NCBI GenBank assembly: GCA_029859645.1
Contig: JAOUCS010000014.1
Span: 1 to 44,386 of the forward strand
Direction of reading: 5' to 3'
Length of the DNA: 44,386 nucleotides
Origin: Lysobacterales bacterium
GTDB taxonomy: Bacteria; Pseudomonadota; Gammaproteobacteria; Xanthomonadales; SZUA-36
How positions within the stretch are numbered: the stretch's first letter is position 1; each line of letters begins with the position of its first letter. The translations under genes were made by a program, and so were the position numbers. Under the pieces are notes generated by a model. That model ran no database searches, had not been told where the DNA came from, and worked only from the letters and a program-made list of their open reading frames with translations. Below are positions 43,699-44,386 of this stretch, in pieces.

Positions 43699-44386
43699 TC
43701 AGTCGCCGAAGGTTTTTTTGAAATGCCGCTGGTAATTCTTCCAGCGGCTGATCGAGCGCGTGTGGAATGGCTCCCGGACCTGCCAGACGCTGGCGGTCTT
43801 CACCGTGGAGCGCTGCTGATCGAATGAGAGGCAGCGTTCGTCCCAGGCTTCACCCAAACTTTCCAGTACCCCGCCGATGATTTCACGTGGCCGGTGGACC
43901 AGGTCCTCGTAGCGGACCTCGAGCAGGTCGGTGCCGAGCAGGGACTTCCAGTGCTCAAGCAACCGGTCCTGCTGGGCCATGTAGTGGTGAATATCAGCAA
44001 GCCTCGTCGAGTAGTTCTGCGATGCGCCCAGGCGGGTCGAAAACACCGACAGCGCCACGTCGCGCCAGTCCCTGCGGGTTACGATAAACCGGGCGGACGG
44101 CAGGATGGCCTTGATCAGGCCCATGTACAGGAAATTATCAGGACGCTTGTCCGTCAGGCGGGTTGATCCACCGGCAAACCAGGCCGAATAAGCTTGGTGG
44201 CTTTCCCGCCATGTTTCGACTTCCCTGCCTGAAACCTCATCCAGGCCCTGCGGGTAGTCTAAAAACTCCTTCAGGACCAGGCGGGGAAAAAACTCACTTT
44301 CGCCGCCCGCCTCAAATGAGGGGTGAGCGGCCAGTGCCTGTTCCAACAGCGTCGAACCGGTTCGAAACATGCCGCAAATGAACACT
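43699..44386 (-). CDS. Sulfotransferase-family protein, 5' end outside window
   Basis: At least 228 residues of a PAPS-type sulfotransferase are seen. The 5'-phosphosulfate loop is FICGMFRTGSTLLEQALAAHP, and the 3'-phosphate region is SARFIVTRRDWRDVALSVF. The C-terminal end has VWQVREPFHTRSISRWKNY, typical of Sulfotransfer_3/TPR-sulfotransferase proteins. The frame is open at the window end, so an N-terminal TPR part may be missing from view. Acceptor unknown. Confidence 0.85.
   Translation of the reverse strand, partial: VFICGMFRTGSTLLEQALAAHPSFEAGGESEFFPRLVLKEFLDYPQGLDEVSGREVETWRESHQAYSAWFAGGSTRLTDKRPDNFLYMGLIKAILPSARFIVTRRDWRDVALSVFSTRLGASQNYSTRLADIHHYMAQQDRLLEHWKSLLGTDLLEVRYEDLVHRPREIIGGVLESLGEAWDERCLSFDQQRSTVKTASVWQVREPFHTRSISRWKNYQRHFKKTFGD

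Overview
This is chromosomal DNA of roughly 55-60% GC (by eye) from a Gram-negative bacterium, almost certainly a gammaproteobacterium. The evidence is the gene orders ubiE-ubiJ-ubiB and rsmD-coaD-yfhL-type ferredoxin, YggX, FtsY and MutY side by side, an OMPLA phospholipase and many lipobox lipoproteins. The complete oleABCD cluster, the paired secreted amidohydrolases and the many envelope phosphodiesterases suggest a free-living marine or soil lineage near Xanthomonadales/Woeseiaceae/Chromatiales. That placement is only a guess.

Layout. 1-1350: a broken IS91-type transposase, then a tRNA-Phe(GAA) whose 3' end is repeated 170 bp away, which looks like an old integration scar. 1405-4111 (minus): ftsY-mutY-yggX-DUF1761. 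4166-8692 (plus): rsmD, a strong terminator, coaD, ferredoxin, secreted gamma-glutamyltranspeptidase and an M20 amidohydrolase. 8708-12423 (minus): two secreted amidohydrolases, one without its metal-binding HxH, plus a lipoprotein. 12490-13164: a small kinase-like protein. 13249-17852 (minus): oleABCD for head-to-head condensation of fatty acyl chains into long olefins. 17957-21220 (plus, divergent): a phosphopantetheinyl transferase, a phospholipase-D-family lipoprotein and a membrane zinc peptidase.

21260-22541 (minus): a TetR regulator with two matching operators, a four-helix membrane protein and a DUF4174 remnant. 22573-25617 (minus): ubiE-ubiJ-ubiB for ubiquinone. 25672-27386 (plus): an AsmA-like protein and OMPLA. 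27436-30006 (minus): GNAT, a MOSC molybdenum protein and an MscS channel. 30087-33685 (plus): an outer-membrane barrel, a secreted endonuclease/exonuclease/phosphatase-fold enzyme and a second phospholipase-D lipoprotein, tightly coupled. 33737-35194 (minus): a PLP decarboxylase. 35276-39736 (plus): a two-subunit Tat-exported molybdenum hydroxylase with its XdhC and MocA-type maturation factors. 39705-44386: a methyltransferase, an Ala/Pro-linker envelope protein, a transglutaminase-like/TPR lipoprotein, a DUF547 protein and a sulfotransferase cut by the window end.

Two themes recur: lipid and envelope phosphodiester chemistry (ole genes, two PLD proteins, OMPLA, EEP, MscS, AsmA-like) and molybdenum cofactor enzymes (IorAB-type hydroxylase, XdhC, MocA, MOSC). 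No CRISPR array, rRNA or intact phage was seen. The best candidates for undescribed biology are the barrel-EEP-PLD operon, the TetR module with twin operators, and the amidohydrolase pair with one predicted inactive partner.
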